The notes under the pieces are model-generated. The model was not told where the DNA came from, ran no database searches, and saw only the letters and a list, made by a program, of their open reading frames with translations. Of a stretch of 36,636 bases of DNA, positions 8,771 to 15,075 are shown piece by piece (positions within the stretch are counted from its first letter, which is position 1; every line of letters begins with the position of its first letter). This DNA comes from Acidobacteriota bacterium. Lineage in GTDB: Bacteria; Acidobacteriota; Terriglobia; Acidiferrales; UBA7541. The position numbers and the translations under genes are program-made. Location of the stretch: NCBI GenBank assembly GCA_003223215.1, contig QHYH01000140.1, forward strand, positions 1 through 36,636. Direction: 5' to 3'.

Positions 8771-9157
8771 TCATTCGGCAGCTTCGGGCAACTCTTCGAT
8801 GTTCTTGTATCCGTTGTTGCCCTGACCGACGTTCACCAGGCAGGGAAGATGGAGTTCCATCACGGCTTCGATCTCGTTCGCCGGAATGTCGTAACCACTC
8901 GCTTCCAGACGCTCCGCCAGCTCTTCGGGACGGCCGAACACGCGCACCGTCTTGCCGCCGACATCCACCTTGAGAAAAAGAGAGTCGCCCTGACGGGTTT
9001 TCATGCGATCAATCTTGGTGATGACCGCATGAACAGGACTCCCTTCAGTGGCGGATGTGGCACGAGACTTGATCGGCTTTGTTTTTGCCGCGCTCGGTGA
9101 AACAGCTTCCCGAGCATAGATGGCAACCTCACTGTCGATCCTTATATCAAACACCAA
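8771..9157 (-). CDS. Hypothetical protein with IS-derived N-terminus
   Basis: A 128-aa reading frame of unknown function. The first ~13 residues (MVFDIRIDSEVAI) are encoded by the antisense of an insertion-sequence end (homologous block begins at 9119), so the native 5' end was probably replaced. Residues about 14-40 are Lys/Ser/Ala-rich and look like a linker. Residues about 40-128 look folded, with a beta-rich stretch (AVITKIDRMKTRQGDSLFLKVDVGGKTVRVFGRP) and an acidic helical end rich in Glu. No family is recognised with confidence. It lies upstream of a strong hairpin, which supports it being, or having been, transcribed leftward. It may be a truncated gene that still finds a start inside the IS relic. 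Confidence 0.5.
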   Translation of the reverse strand: MVFDIRIDSEVAIYAREAVSPSAAKTKPIKSRATSATEGSPVHAVITKIDRMKTRQGDSLFLKVDVGGKTVRVFGRPEELAERLEASGYDIPANEIEAVMELHLPCLVNVGQGNNGYKNIEELPEAAE

Positions 9158-9372
9158 TGGCTGCGTGATTTTCCAAAGACTCGCGCTCGCTGCGATATCC
9201 TGTCTGACCTCGGCAAACTTTCCGAGAAATCATTCGGCTTCCTTACATCGAAACTAGCTTCGAGGATCCGATCGTGTCACTGCAACCGAATGCGTTCCGA
9301 ATATGAGACCCAGTTCACTTTCACAGTCTGATTACCCGTAAAATCGGCCCCGTAAGAATTCGCCAGCTACAG
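9119..9372 (+). mobile_element. IS relic A: transposase C-terminus plus IS right end
   Basis: On the top strand the first ~50 bp read RWQPHCRSLYQTPMAA then stop, the typical C-terminus of an integrase-type (rve) transposase common in acidobacteria. The following ~200 bp of noncoding DNA match 26322-26576 closely, including a 64-bp identical block (9273-9336 versus 26477-26540). Only the terminal fragment remains. Homology starts abruptly at 9119, inside the leftward ORF ending at 8771, and stops about 50 bp before the higBA promoter. Confidence 0.8.
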
Positions 9373-9420
9373 GTTATAAGCCTCAGTCTGGAAAACGGAT
9401 ATAACGGATATTCCTATTCA

Positions 9421-9449
9421 TTGACAAGTGACAATTGTCGCTGTACACT
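9421..9449 (+). promoter_or_regulatory. higBA promoter with embedded palindromic operator
   Basis: TTGACA (9421-9426), a 17-bp spacer and TACACT (9444-9449) form a near-consensus sigma-70 promoter. The spacer contains the perfect palindrome GACAATTGTC (9430-9439), a natural site for the HigA antitoxin dimer, so bound HigA would block RNA polymerase. The higB start codon begins 7 bp after the -10 box, so the predicted transcript would have essentially no 5' leader. Confidence 0.75.
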
Positions 9450-9455
9450 GACCCC

Positions 9456-9734
9456 GTGATCGTCAGCTTCAAGCACAAGGGCCTGATGCGGCTGTTCGAG
9501 CAAAACGATCGCAGCGGCCTTCGCGCCGACCTGATCGAGAAAATCGACCGCATTCTGACAGTACTGGACGCCGCTTCCGCCCCGCAAGCTCTCGATCTTC
9601 CAGGCTATCGTCTGCACCAGCTTAAGGGTGATTACAAGGGATATTGGTCCGTGACCGTTCGCGCCAACTGGCGTATCGTCTTTCGTTTTGAAAATGGCCA
9701 CGCTTACGACGTTGCCTTGGTTGACTACGATTAG
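9456..9734 (+). CDS. higB: HigB/RelE-type toxin
   Basis: A 92-aa protein of the RelE/ParE superfamily, HigB (plasmid maintenance killer) type. These toxins are ribosome-dependent endoribonucleases that cleave translated mRNA. The frame reads MIVSFKHKGLMRLFEQ from a GTG at 9456, then a helical hairpin (about 20-45), then beta strands with the signatures DLPGYRLHQLKGDYKGYWSVTV and NWRIVFRF, ending DVALVDYD. The conserved Lys/Arg/Tyr residues of the catalytic face are present, so the toxin looks intact. The GTG start is chosen because family members begin M-I-x-SF-K-H-KG; a TTG at 9435 lies inside the promoter. It is followed 14 bp later by higA, the usual toxin-first order. Confidence 0.92.
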   Translation: MIVSFKHKGLMRLFEQNDRSGLRADLIEKIDRILTVLDAASAPQALDLPGYRLHQLKGDYKGYWSVTVRANWRIVFRFENGHAYDVALVDYD

Positions 9735-9748
9735 GAAGGAGAATACTT

Positions 9749-10069
9749 ATGCCCATGAAGAGCCCGGTGCATCCTGGGAAGATTATCAGGCACGATTGCC
9801 TTGTACCGCTCGGGCTTACCGTCACCGCCGCTGCCAAGGTTCTCCGTGTGAGTCGGCAGGCTCTGAATAACCTTCTCAATGGCAAAGCGGGCGTTACGCC
9901 GGAAATGGCCATCCGGCTGGAAAAGGCTTTCGGTGGCACTGCGGATACGTGGCTGCGGATGCAGATGAACTATGACCTTGCGCGGGCGATGAAGGCCGAA
10001 AACAAGATCAAAGTAACGCGCTACAACCCGCCCGTGCGGCAGCCTGACCCCGGCGACGGTAACAAGTGA
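9749..10069 (+). CDS. higA: HigA-type antitoxin, XRE-family HTH
   Basis: A 106-aa antitoxin that should bind and neutralise the preceding toxin and repress the shared promoter. It opens MPMKSPVHPGKIIRHDCLVPLGLTVTAAAKV and carries an XRE helix-turn-helix at about residues 24-66, with the recognition segment VSRQALNNLLNGKAGVTPEM, followed by RLEKAFGGTADTWLRMQMNYDL, a highly conserved HigA signature. The C-terminal tail is basic and proline-rich and probably flexible. AGGAAGGAGA precedes the ATG at 9749; the Met at codon 3 (9755) is an alternative start. The module sits between IS relic A and a degraded peptidase fragment, typical of a mobile addiction module. Confidence 0.93.
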   Translation: MPMKSPVHPGKIIRHDCLVPLGLTVTAAAKVLRVSRQALNNLLNGKAGVTPEMAIRLEKAFGGTADTWLRMQMNYDLARAMKAENKIKVTRYNPPVRQPDPGDGNK

Positions 10070-10130
10070 ACTGTTGCCTGCACTTTTTAACACCTTGCAC
10101 CCACACCTGCCCTTGCCCCTACCATGGGAT

Positions 10131-10230
10131 CGTATGTTCTCCCAACAAGGGGATGCCGACTGGTTCGATTTTTGGCTGAATGGGCATGAAGATCCCGGCC
10201 CACGAAGGCCGATCAGTACATTTGATGGCG
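10131..10230 (+). pseudogene. C-terminal relic of a prolyl-oligopeptidase (S9) homologue
   Basis: The top strand reads DADWFDFWLNGHEDPGP, then after a one-base shift TKADQYI, a stop, and WR. This matches the C-terminal tail of acidobacterial S9 peptidases, which typically reads as DWFxFWLxGxEDPDPAKAEQYxRWR. No catalytic Ser-Asp-His region remains. With one frameshift and one internal stop within 100 bp, it is a dead fragment. The identification rests on family memory of a short motif. Confidence 0.5.
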
Positions 10231-10235
10231 TTAAC

Positions 10236-10631
10236 TCCACAAGCTCCAAAAAGAGAACGAAAAGAAGTCAAGAGCCCCAGCCAACTGACGGCGCTGTCAC
10301 GAAAATGTCACGCGAAGCGCGGCAAAGCGCAGCAAACTGCGAACAAAAGTTGAATACCAAAGGAGAAGTTGACTCGGCACGTTTGGTCAGAACTTGCCGA
10401 TTTCCCTCGGTTAGCGCCAACTCTGGCAAGATTTGATGACATCACTTCGACGGCTGTTAACCGAAGGGTTGCAAAGGCCCAGAAGCATCGGCGTAGGCGC
10501 TAGGCCATTCCTGCCTTCGGTTGTGGGCTGCATCGCGGTCCACCGTTTGGTCAATCTAGGCCGACGATGGAGTGAACCCTTGAAGTGGCACACAAAATTG
10601 GGAGGCACAGTTTCCGGGAAAGGAAACACCA
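10236..10631. other. Intergenic stretch, no supported gene
   Basis: About 400 bp between the peptidase relic and the IS3 remnant. The open frames here have no recognisable domain and atypical composition. A sequence around 10448-10465 resembles the anticodon arm of tRNA-Asn, but no tRNA can be folded. The last ~70 bp probably contain the left end of the IS3 element, whose terminal repeat could not be delimited. Confidence 0.4.
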
Positions 10632-10973
10632 GTGGAGAGAAAGAGATACTCCCGGAAATTTCAGCGAATGGCTGTCGCACGGATGGAGACTTGCGAAGAT
10701 GTCGGTGAGCTAGCGCGAGAACTCGGGGTACGACCGAGGTGCCTGTACAAGTGGCGCAGGAAGCTGGAGATGGTGGAACCAGGACAAGAAGCGTCACGGC
10801 CCAGCACACACGCATCGGCTCACCGCAAGGAAATCCATCGCTTGAAGCAGCTTTTGGCAGAGAAGACCCTGGAGGTGGATTTTTTCAAAGGTGCCTTGCA
10901 AAAAGTCGAGGCTCGACGCCAGAAGCGCGGTGGAACTGCCGAGACAGCATCTACGAGCAGATCCGAGAAGTAA
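10632..10973 (+). CDS. IS3-family transposase OrfA
   Basis: A 113-aa DNA-binding subunit of an IS3-family transposase. A GTG start at 10632 follows AAAGGAAA. The helix-turn-helix (about 5-55) includes YSRKFQRMAVARM and ELARELGVRPRCLYKWRRKLE. It is followed by a heptad-like coiled-coil segment, EIHRLKQLLAEKTLEVDFFKGAL, the usual OrfA leucine zipper. The stop overlaps the OrfB start as TAATG, and OrfB lies in another frame, the arrangement used for programmed frameshifting to OrfAB. OrfA itself looks intact, but the element cannot transpose because OrfB lacks its catalytic domain. Confidence 0.85.
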   Translation: MERKRYSRKFQRMAVARMETCEDVGELARELGVRPRCLYKWRRKLEMVEPGQEASRPSTHASAHRKEIHRLKQLLAEKTLEVDFFKGALQKVEARRQKRGGTAETASTSRSEK

Positions 10974-11206
10974 TGCTTTTGCAAGGCAGCCTGAGCATCG
11001 AACGCATGTGCCAGTTGGTGCCGGTCAGTCGCAGAAGTTTCTACCGCTCGCTGAAAGAGCAGCAACCTGCCGAAGAAGAGCTGGAGGTGCGATCTGCCAT
11101 CCAACAGATTGCCCTCGAGCATCGCCGCCGTTACGGCTATCGACGAATCACCGCGGAGCTGCACCGTCGAGGAATGCAGATCAATCACAAGCGTGTGGTG
11201 CGGATC
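10973..11206 (+). pseudogene. Truncated IS3-family transposase OrfB
   Basis: Starts at the ATG overlapping the OrfA stop and reads MLLQGSLSIERMCQLVPVS, then the HTH_21 region RRRYGYRRITAELHRRGMQINHKRVVRI. Similarity ends abruptly at about 11206. The frame stays open further but becomes a proline-rich run with no transposase character. The whole rve/DDE catalytic domain (about 200 residues) is missing, so this is a 5' remnant left by a deletion or later insertion. Confidence 0.85.
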
Positions 11207-11372
11207 TCCCTGCCACCTCCGCCGCCCCCTCCGCGTGCTCCTTCACAACCTCTCGGGGATCCCTGTCGTCTCGCAGCCCGGCGAACCTTGAATGCCGAAG
11301 CCCGACCCGCATCAGTCCACTCAAGGGACTCAGTCTGTGCAACAGCTTCCGGGCGCAGCCAAACGCATTCCT

Positions 11373-12188
11373 TCAGCTATCCGCCGTGGGGGCGGAGGGG
11401 TTGGAAATCTTCAGGGGGTTCGTGGTGACTTCAAACGCGCCTTCAAAAAAGCAATACCCAGAACTTGCTGCTGTCAAACGAACTAAAGCTGTAAGCCTCT
11501 CGGGTTTACCCAAACGGTGTAGGTCATTAACCCAGAACTGTCGCCGATGCCCAAAAACCTCGCTTTTTTCAAGTACACAAAAGTCGTCTCCTAGAATGAA
11601 ACCGATTATCAGCGTGTGCGAAGAATCAACTTGGAAGCGAACATCTGCTCCGTCTTGCCCTAGCCAGCTAGCTGTAACCCGCAGTAGTTCTTTCGCCCCA
11701 TCGCGGTAGATTATGGCAGCTTTGACAACAGCTTCCTTATTCTCAGCTCCCTTGATCGCATCGTTAGAGAATTGCACGACCGCTGCACTATTCCCGTTGT
11801 CATGCTGAAAGAACAGGCCACCGCCGCCGCTCAAAGCTTCTTGGATAGCGATTGTGTCTGTACCGCAAAACGCAATGTTAGCCTTTGGTGGCCGCTGATA
11901 GGACGCTTGAGCTACACGACCTGGCTGGGCTTGTGCCTGAGCAGTACCCGCTGGCTGGCCGATGTTCACGCTGACTACGGGTGCGCTGACGCTCTGATTG
12001 ATTCCCGAGCCAGCAGCTACAGGAGAATTGCTCACCTCGGAGTCTTGGGCGTTCAGCGTCGCTGGGGGCGCGGGTGCCGGATTGGACGTGCTTTTGCGAG
12101 AATCAATCCACCGCTTCAGCAGAAGCAGGATAATGGGCATTACAACAACGGCTATGAGCCATTGATAGTTGCTGCCAAGCCAGTGCAT
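11373..12188 (-). CDS. Hypothetical membrane-anchored protein
   Basis: About 271 aa, function unknown. A single strong transmembrane helix near the N-terminus (WLIAVVVMPIILLLLKRWI, about residues 10-28) is followed by a positively charged stop-transfer and a long Ala/Pro/Gln/Ser-rich linker (about 35-100). The folded domain (about 105-270) is beta-rich, with FCGTDTIAIQEAL, AAIIYRDGAKELLRVTASW and FILGDDFCVLEKSEVF. Topology is probably N-in with the globular part outside the cytoplasm. The ATG at 12188 is chosen because GGAAGG lies 11 bases upstream; a TTG at 12227 would add 13 residues but has no ribosome-binding site. It lies among relics of mobile elements, so it may be accessory. Confidence 0.6.
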   Translation of the reverse strand: MHWLGSNYQWLIAVVVMPIILLLLKRWIDSRKSTSNPAPAPPATLNAQDSEVSNSPVAAGSGINQSVSAPVVSVNIGQPAGTAQAQAQPGRVAQASYQRPPKANIAFCGTDTIAIQEALSGGGGLFFQHDNGNSAAVVQFSNDAIKGAENKEAVVKAAIIYRDGAKELLRVTASWLGQDGADVRFQVDSSHTLIIGFILGDDFCVLEKSEVFGHRRQFWVNDLHRLGKPERLTALVRLTAASSGYCFFEGAFEVTTNPLKISNPSAPTADS

Positions 12189-12254
12189 TTGGCCCCACGC
12201 CTTCCGTTGCAAGTCTGTCCTTGGCAAAATCGGAAGTCAACGAAGTATACGTCT

Positions 12255-12389
12255 TCAACCGAAATGAACTGGAACGGAACTGATCTCCTGGCTCGGTATA
12301 AGGCAGTTGGCATCGAGCTTGTTGAGAACGCAAAAATAGGCTGGCGCCGCGATCAGATTTGCGAGAGCAGCAATGAAAAGAGAGCTCAT
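12255..12389 (-). CDS. Possible 44-aa membrane or signal-bearing microprotein
   Basis: A short frame starting MSSLFIAALANLIAAPAYFC and ending SSVPVHFG, with a hydrophobic N-terminal third and an AGG-containing weak ribosome-binding site. It ends 66 bp upstream of the 12188 start and is read in the same direction. It could be a small leader gene, the severed 5' end of an exported protein, or chance. No homologue is recognised. Confidence 0.25.
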   Translation of the reverse strand: MSSLFIAALANLIAAPAYFCVLNKLDANCLIPSQEISSVPVHFG

Positions 12390-12580
12390 GGTGGTACCTG
12401 CCGTGATCTCACGAGTGATCGGAACCGCTGTACTTTGAGATCCGACGGAGTTTTTGGTCCGCAGGTTCGCTTAACGACCGCAAGTTCATTTACGGTATGA
12501 ACATCGTCAACCCCAGGGAAGAAGCTGCGACCTTGAGCTTGTCGTCCAGCGTCGCTAGCTGCAGGCCCAGGGGTCGATCA

Positions 12581-12771
12581 TGCTTCCGACACGGTCTTGC
12601 CATTGACCTTATAGGTCAGCCGGAAATTGGGCCGTGACCGGGCTGGCCTGGTTGATGACACTGACAGTCCGGCTTGCCGCACCTACCTAACGTGCTGGTA
12701 AGGCTGCCGGGGCGAACATCACCCAGTTGCGCAATGCGCTTAGCAATTACTTCACGTCCTTGTTCTAAATC
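12581..12771 (-). pseudogene. DUF6788-type protein relic
   Basis: Read leftward from 12771: DLEQGREVIAKRIAQLGDV, RPGSL, then RCGKPDCQCHQPGQPGHGP, then after a one-base shift PNFRLTYKVNGKTVSEA. This matches the DUF6788 pattern with its Cys cluster (C-x4-C-x-C) and the FRLTYKVNGKTV strand pair. The start codon is lost, there is a frameshift near 12625, and the sequence after SEA (about 12580) is unrelated. The family is often found next to transposases in GC-rich soil bacteria. Confidence 0.65.
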
Positions 12772-12867
12772 CGGAAGGGACTGGGTCTTGTGGTGGGCCT
12801 CCTATTCCGAGCGTATTACAGACGCAAGGAAGTAGCCCTTTGTCCCTGTAAAGTCGCGCGCCCCTTG

Positions 12868-13329
12868 TAAATGTGTCGGCGGCCCTGGTTGTAATCAGCC
12901 ACCCACTCCTTGAGAATTCTCCGCAGGTGTCTCTCGTTCAGCGGAATCAGGAAATCCAAACACTCGCGGCGGATAGATCCAAACGAGGCGTTCGCAGAAA
13001 GCGTTCGCCCTGGGGCGCGTGGAGCGGCGTTTTCAAGATGCTCAAGCCCATCGACTTCAGGGCCGAATCGAGTTCGGAGGAGTAAATGTTGTCGCGGTCG
13101 TGGATGAGGAACCGGGTACGGTTTCTCTCCCGTGATGGTCTCCCGAAACTGCTGGAGCGTCCGCGCTGGGATGAGTGGTGACGTTGCAGTGAGCGATCCT
13201 GCGCGTTCCCACTTCCATGATCACGAAAACGTACAGCACCCGAAGCTGGCTGTCACACCGACGAAGAAAATCACAGGCCAGCAGGCCCTGGAATGACCAT
13301 TTCGAGGAATCAATCGGTCCACCCTGCAT
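12868..13329 (-). pseudogene. Degenerate rve (integrase-core) transposase
   Basis: Two frames together spell the catalytic half of an rve-type transposase. From 13329 leftward comes FQGLLACDFLRRCDSQLRVLYVFVIMEVGTRRIAHCNVTTHP, containing the first catalytic Asp (ACDF). In another frame downstream comes IRREC then LDFLIPLNERHLRRILKEWVADYNQGRRH. The second Asp and the region before the catalytic Glu are scrambled. The N-terminal domain is absent, ending at 13329. The fragment at 17356-17496 is the N-terminal part of the same kind of transposase. Confidence 0.75.
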
Positions 13330-13341
13330 TAAGCCTGTTGG

Positions 13342-13557
13342 CTACTCCAGTGCGTGACGATAAAACGTGCACGCCGCAAACGCTAGTATGATGCCCATGA
13401 AGCTGTCAACCAGGAGAATTGTGGTTTGCGGCGCTCCTGAAATTGTTGCCAGTGTGAGACTCTTATCCGAGGCGGCGCGGACTACCACCCGCAACGGCGG
13501 GATGAGTGGTAGCAGACCGTACGTCCACGCCCAATTAGGAAATCCCTGTACGCCCAT
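13342..13557 (-). CDS. Possible small membrane protein
   Basis: A 71-aa frame with two hydrophobic segments (TYGLLPLIPPLRVVV, and TTILLVDSFMGIILAFAACTF) ending YRHALE. Composition is credible for an inner-membrane protein, but the ribosome-binding site is weak and no family is recognised. It is divergent from the ManD-like gene and may be a remnant. Confidence 0.3.
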   Translation of the reverse strand: MGVQGFPNWAWTYGLLPLIPPLRVVVRAASDKSLTLATISGAPQTTILLVDSFMGIILAFAACTFYRHALE

Positions 13558-13586
13558 TCAACATGGAAGTAGCATAGGCAACCACT

Positions 13587-14966
13587 ATGAACCGTCGTGA
13601 AGCAATAAGCTCTCTTTCTTTCGCTGGCGGCGCGTCCTTGTTCGCTCCTACATCGTTACTGGCGGACGTTCTTACGCCAAAATGTGATTCCAGTTACGCT
13701 CAGGCTGTGGCGGGCACAGCGACCGTGAAGATCCGAGATATCAAAACCATTCTGACAGCGCCGAATGGTATCCGGTTGGTCATCGTGAAAGTCGAAACGA
13801 CGGAGCCCAGCCTCGTGGGTTGGGGGTGCGCGACCTTTACACAGCGTGCGCTTGTCGTTCAGACGGCGGTCGAGCAGTATCTGAAGCCCTTTCTGATCGG
13901 GCGCAATGTAGACGAAATCGAGGATATCTGGCAGTCGAGTTATGTGAGCTCGTATTGGCGCAATGGGCCGGTGCTGTTCAATGCGATGAGCGGCGTCGAC
14001 ATCGCCCTCTGGGACATCAAAGCCAAACGCGCCGGCATGCCGCTCTATCAACTGCTCGGCGGCAAGGTGCGTCACGGCGCGGACTGTTATTTTCACGCGA
14101 GCGGCAGCAGTTTTTCCGAGGTGGAAGAAAATGCCCGGCGAGCGATGGAGCAGGGCTTCCGCCACGTGCGCGTGCAGGTCGCAACGCCCGGTTACGCCGG
14201 CTACGGAGCGCGTCGCCCCACACCTGCCCCTGGTGGCACGGCGGGCGAAGTGATCGGTCCGACCAACCCGAGAGAGATCTGGGAGTCGGGGCCGTACGTA
14301 CGGATGGTGCCCAAGTTATTCGAGTACCTGCGCGTCAAGTTGGGCGACGAGGTAGAGCTCCTCCACGACGTGCATGAGCGTGTGACGTTGAATCAGGCAA
14401 TCAACTTGTGCAAGGCGCTCGAACCCTATCGCTTGTTTTTTCTGGAAGATCCGCTGCCGCCGGAAGACAACGATCACTTCCGCTTGCTGAGGCAGCAGAC
14501 CAGCACTCCGCTGGCGATGGGCGAACTGTTCAACACGCAACACGAATATGTGCCGCTCATCAAAGAGCGGCTGATTGACTTCATTCGCATCCACATTTCG
14601 CAAATCGGGGGCTTGAGCCCGGCGCGCAAGGTTGCGGCCCTGAGCGAATTTTTCGGCGTACGCACGGCCTGGCACGGACCGGGCGATGCGTCGCCGGTGG
14701 CGCACGCCGCGCAGCTCGCACTTGAGCTGGCGAGTTACAACTTCGGTGTCCACGAAGGCAGCGGCTTCCCCAAGGAGACGCAGGAGGTATTTGTGGGCTG
14801 CCCGGAAGTGAAGAACGGCTACATGCTGGCGCAGGAGAAGCCGGGCCTCGGCATCGAGGTTGACGAAAAACTCGCGGCGAAATTCCCCTTCCCTGCCGGT
14901 CCGCCAAATTTCGATTATTCCTGGGGGACCACGCGGAGGCGGGACGGCACGGTCATCAGGCCTTAG
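13587..14966 (+). CDS. Mannonate dehydratase-like enolase-superfamily protein with export leader
   Basis: A 459-aa member of the mandelate racemase/enolase superfamily, closest in motifs to ManD (D-mannonate dehydratase, giving 2-keto-3-deoxygluconate). The predicted Mg2+ ligands D261, E287 and E313 show the exact 26/26 spacing of ManD, with H263 in HDVHE, H363 in AWHGPGD and E390 in VHEGSG; R195 and Y206 fit the Arg/Tyr pair of the ManD 150s loop. The capping domain is about 45-170 and the barrel about 175-430. Unusually, it starts with MNRREAISSLSFAGGASLFAPTSLLA, a twin-arginine-like leader, suggesting export although the family is normally cytoplasmic. Some ManD-subgroup members have weak or different acid-sugar activity, so the substrate is open. 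The PQQ dehydrogenase follows 109 bp later on the same strand. Confidence 0.88.
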   Translation: MNRREAISSLSFAGGASLFAPTSLLADVLTPKCDSSYAQAVAGTATVKIRDIKTILTAPNGIRLVIVKVETTEPSLVGWGCATFTQRALVVQTAVEQYLKPFLIGRNVDEIEDIWQSSYVSSYWRNGPVLFNAMSGVDIALWDIKAKRAGMPLYQLLGGKVRHGADCYFHASGSSFSEVEENARRAMEQGFRHVRVQVATPGYAGYGARRPTPAPGGTAGEVIGPTNPREIWESGPYVRMVPKLFEYLRVKLGDEVELLHDVHERVTLNQAINLCKALEPYRLFFLEDPLPPEDNDHFRLLRQQTSTPLAMGELFNTQHEYVPLIKERLIDFIRIHISQIGGLSPARKVAALSEFFGVRTAWHGPGDASPVAHAAQLALELASYNFGVHEGSGFPKETQEVFVGCPEVKNGYMLAQEKPGLGIEVDEKLAAKFPFPAGPPNFDYSWGTTRRRDGTVIRP

Positions 14967-15075
14967 CGTGTCTCGGAATTATTCAAAGAACGTAAATCGA
15001 TGATACGGAACACCGCATGATCCTCATCATTAAAGACCTCCAACCCATCAAGCAGTTTGAGCGGATCTGAGATCC

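Noticed and set aside
9435-9455. Upstream TTG start for higB
   Set aside because: It lies within the promoter spacer and operator; the family N-terminus begins at the GTG at 9456.
10074-10436. 120-codon frame after higA
   Set aside because: Only the S9 peptidase tail motif inside it is recognisable; the rest is out of frame with it and low in coding character.
10424-10490. tRNA-Asn-like anticodon arm (GACGGCTGTTAACCG)
   Set aside because: No D-arm, T-arm or acceptor stem can be formed around it. It could be a decayed tRNA end or chance.
11204-11428. Continuation of the IS3 OrfB frame
   Set aside because: After codon 78 it turns into a proline-rich, then random sequence with no rve domain; treated as truncated.
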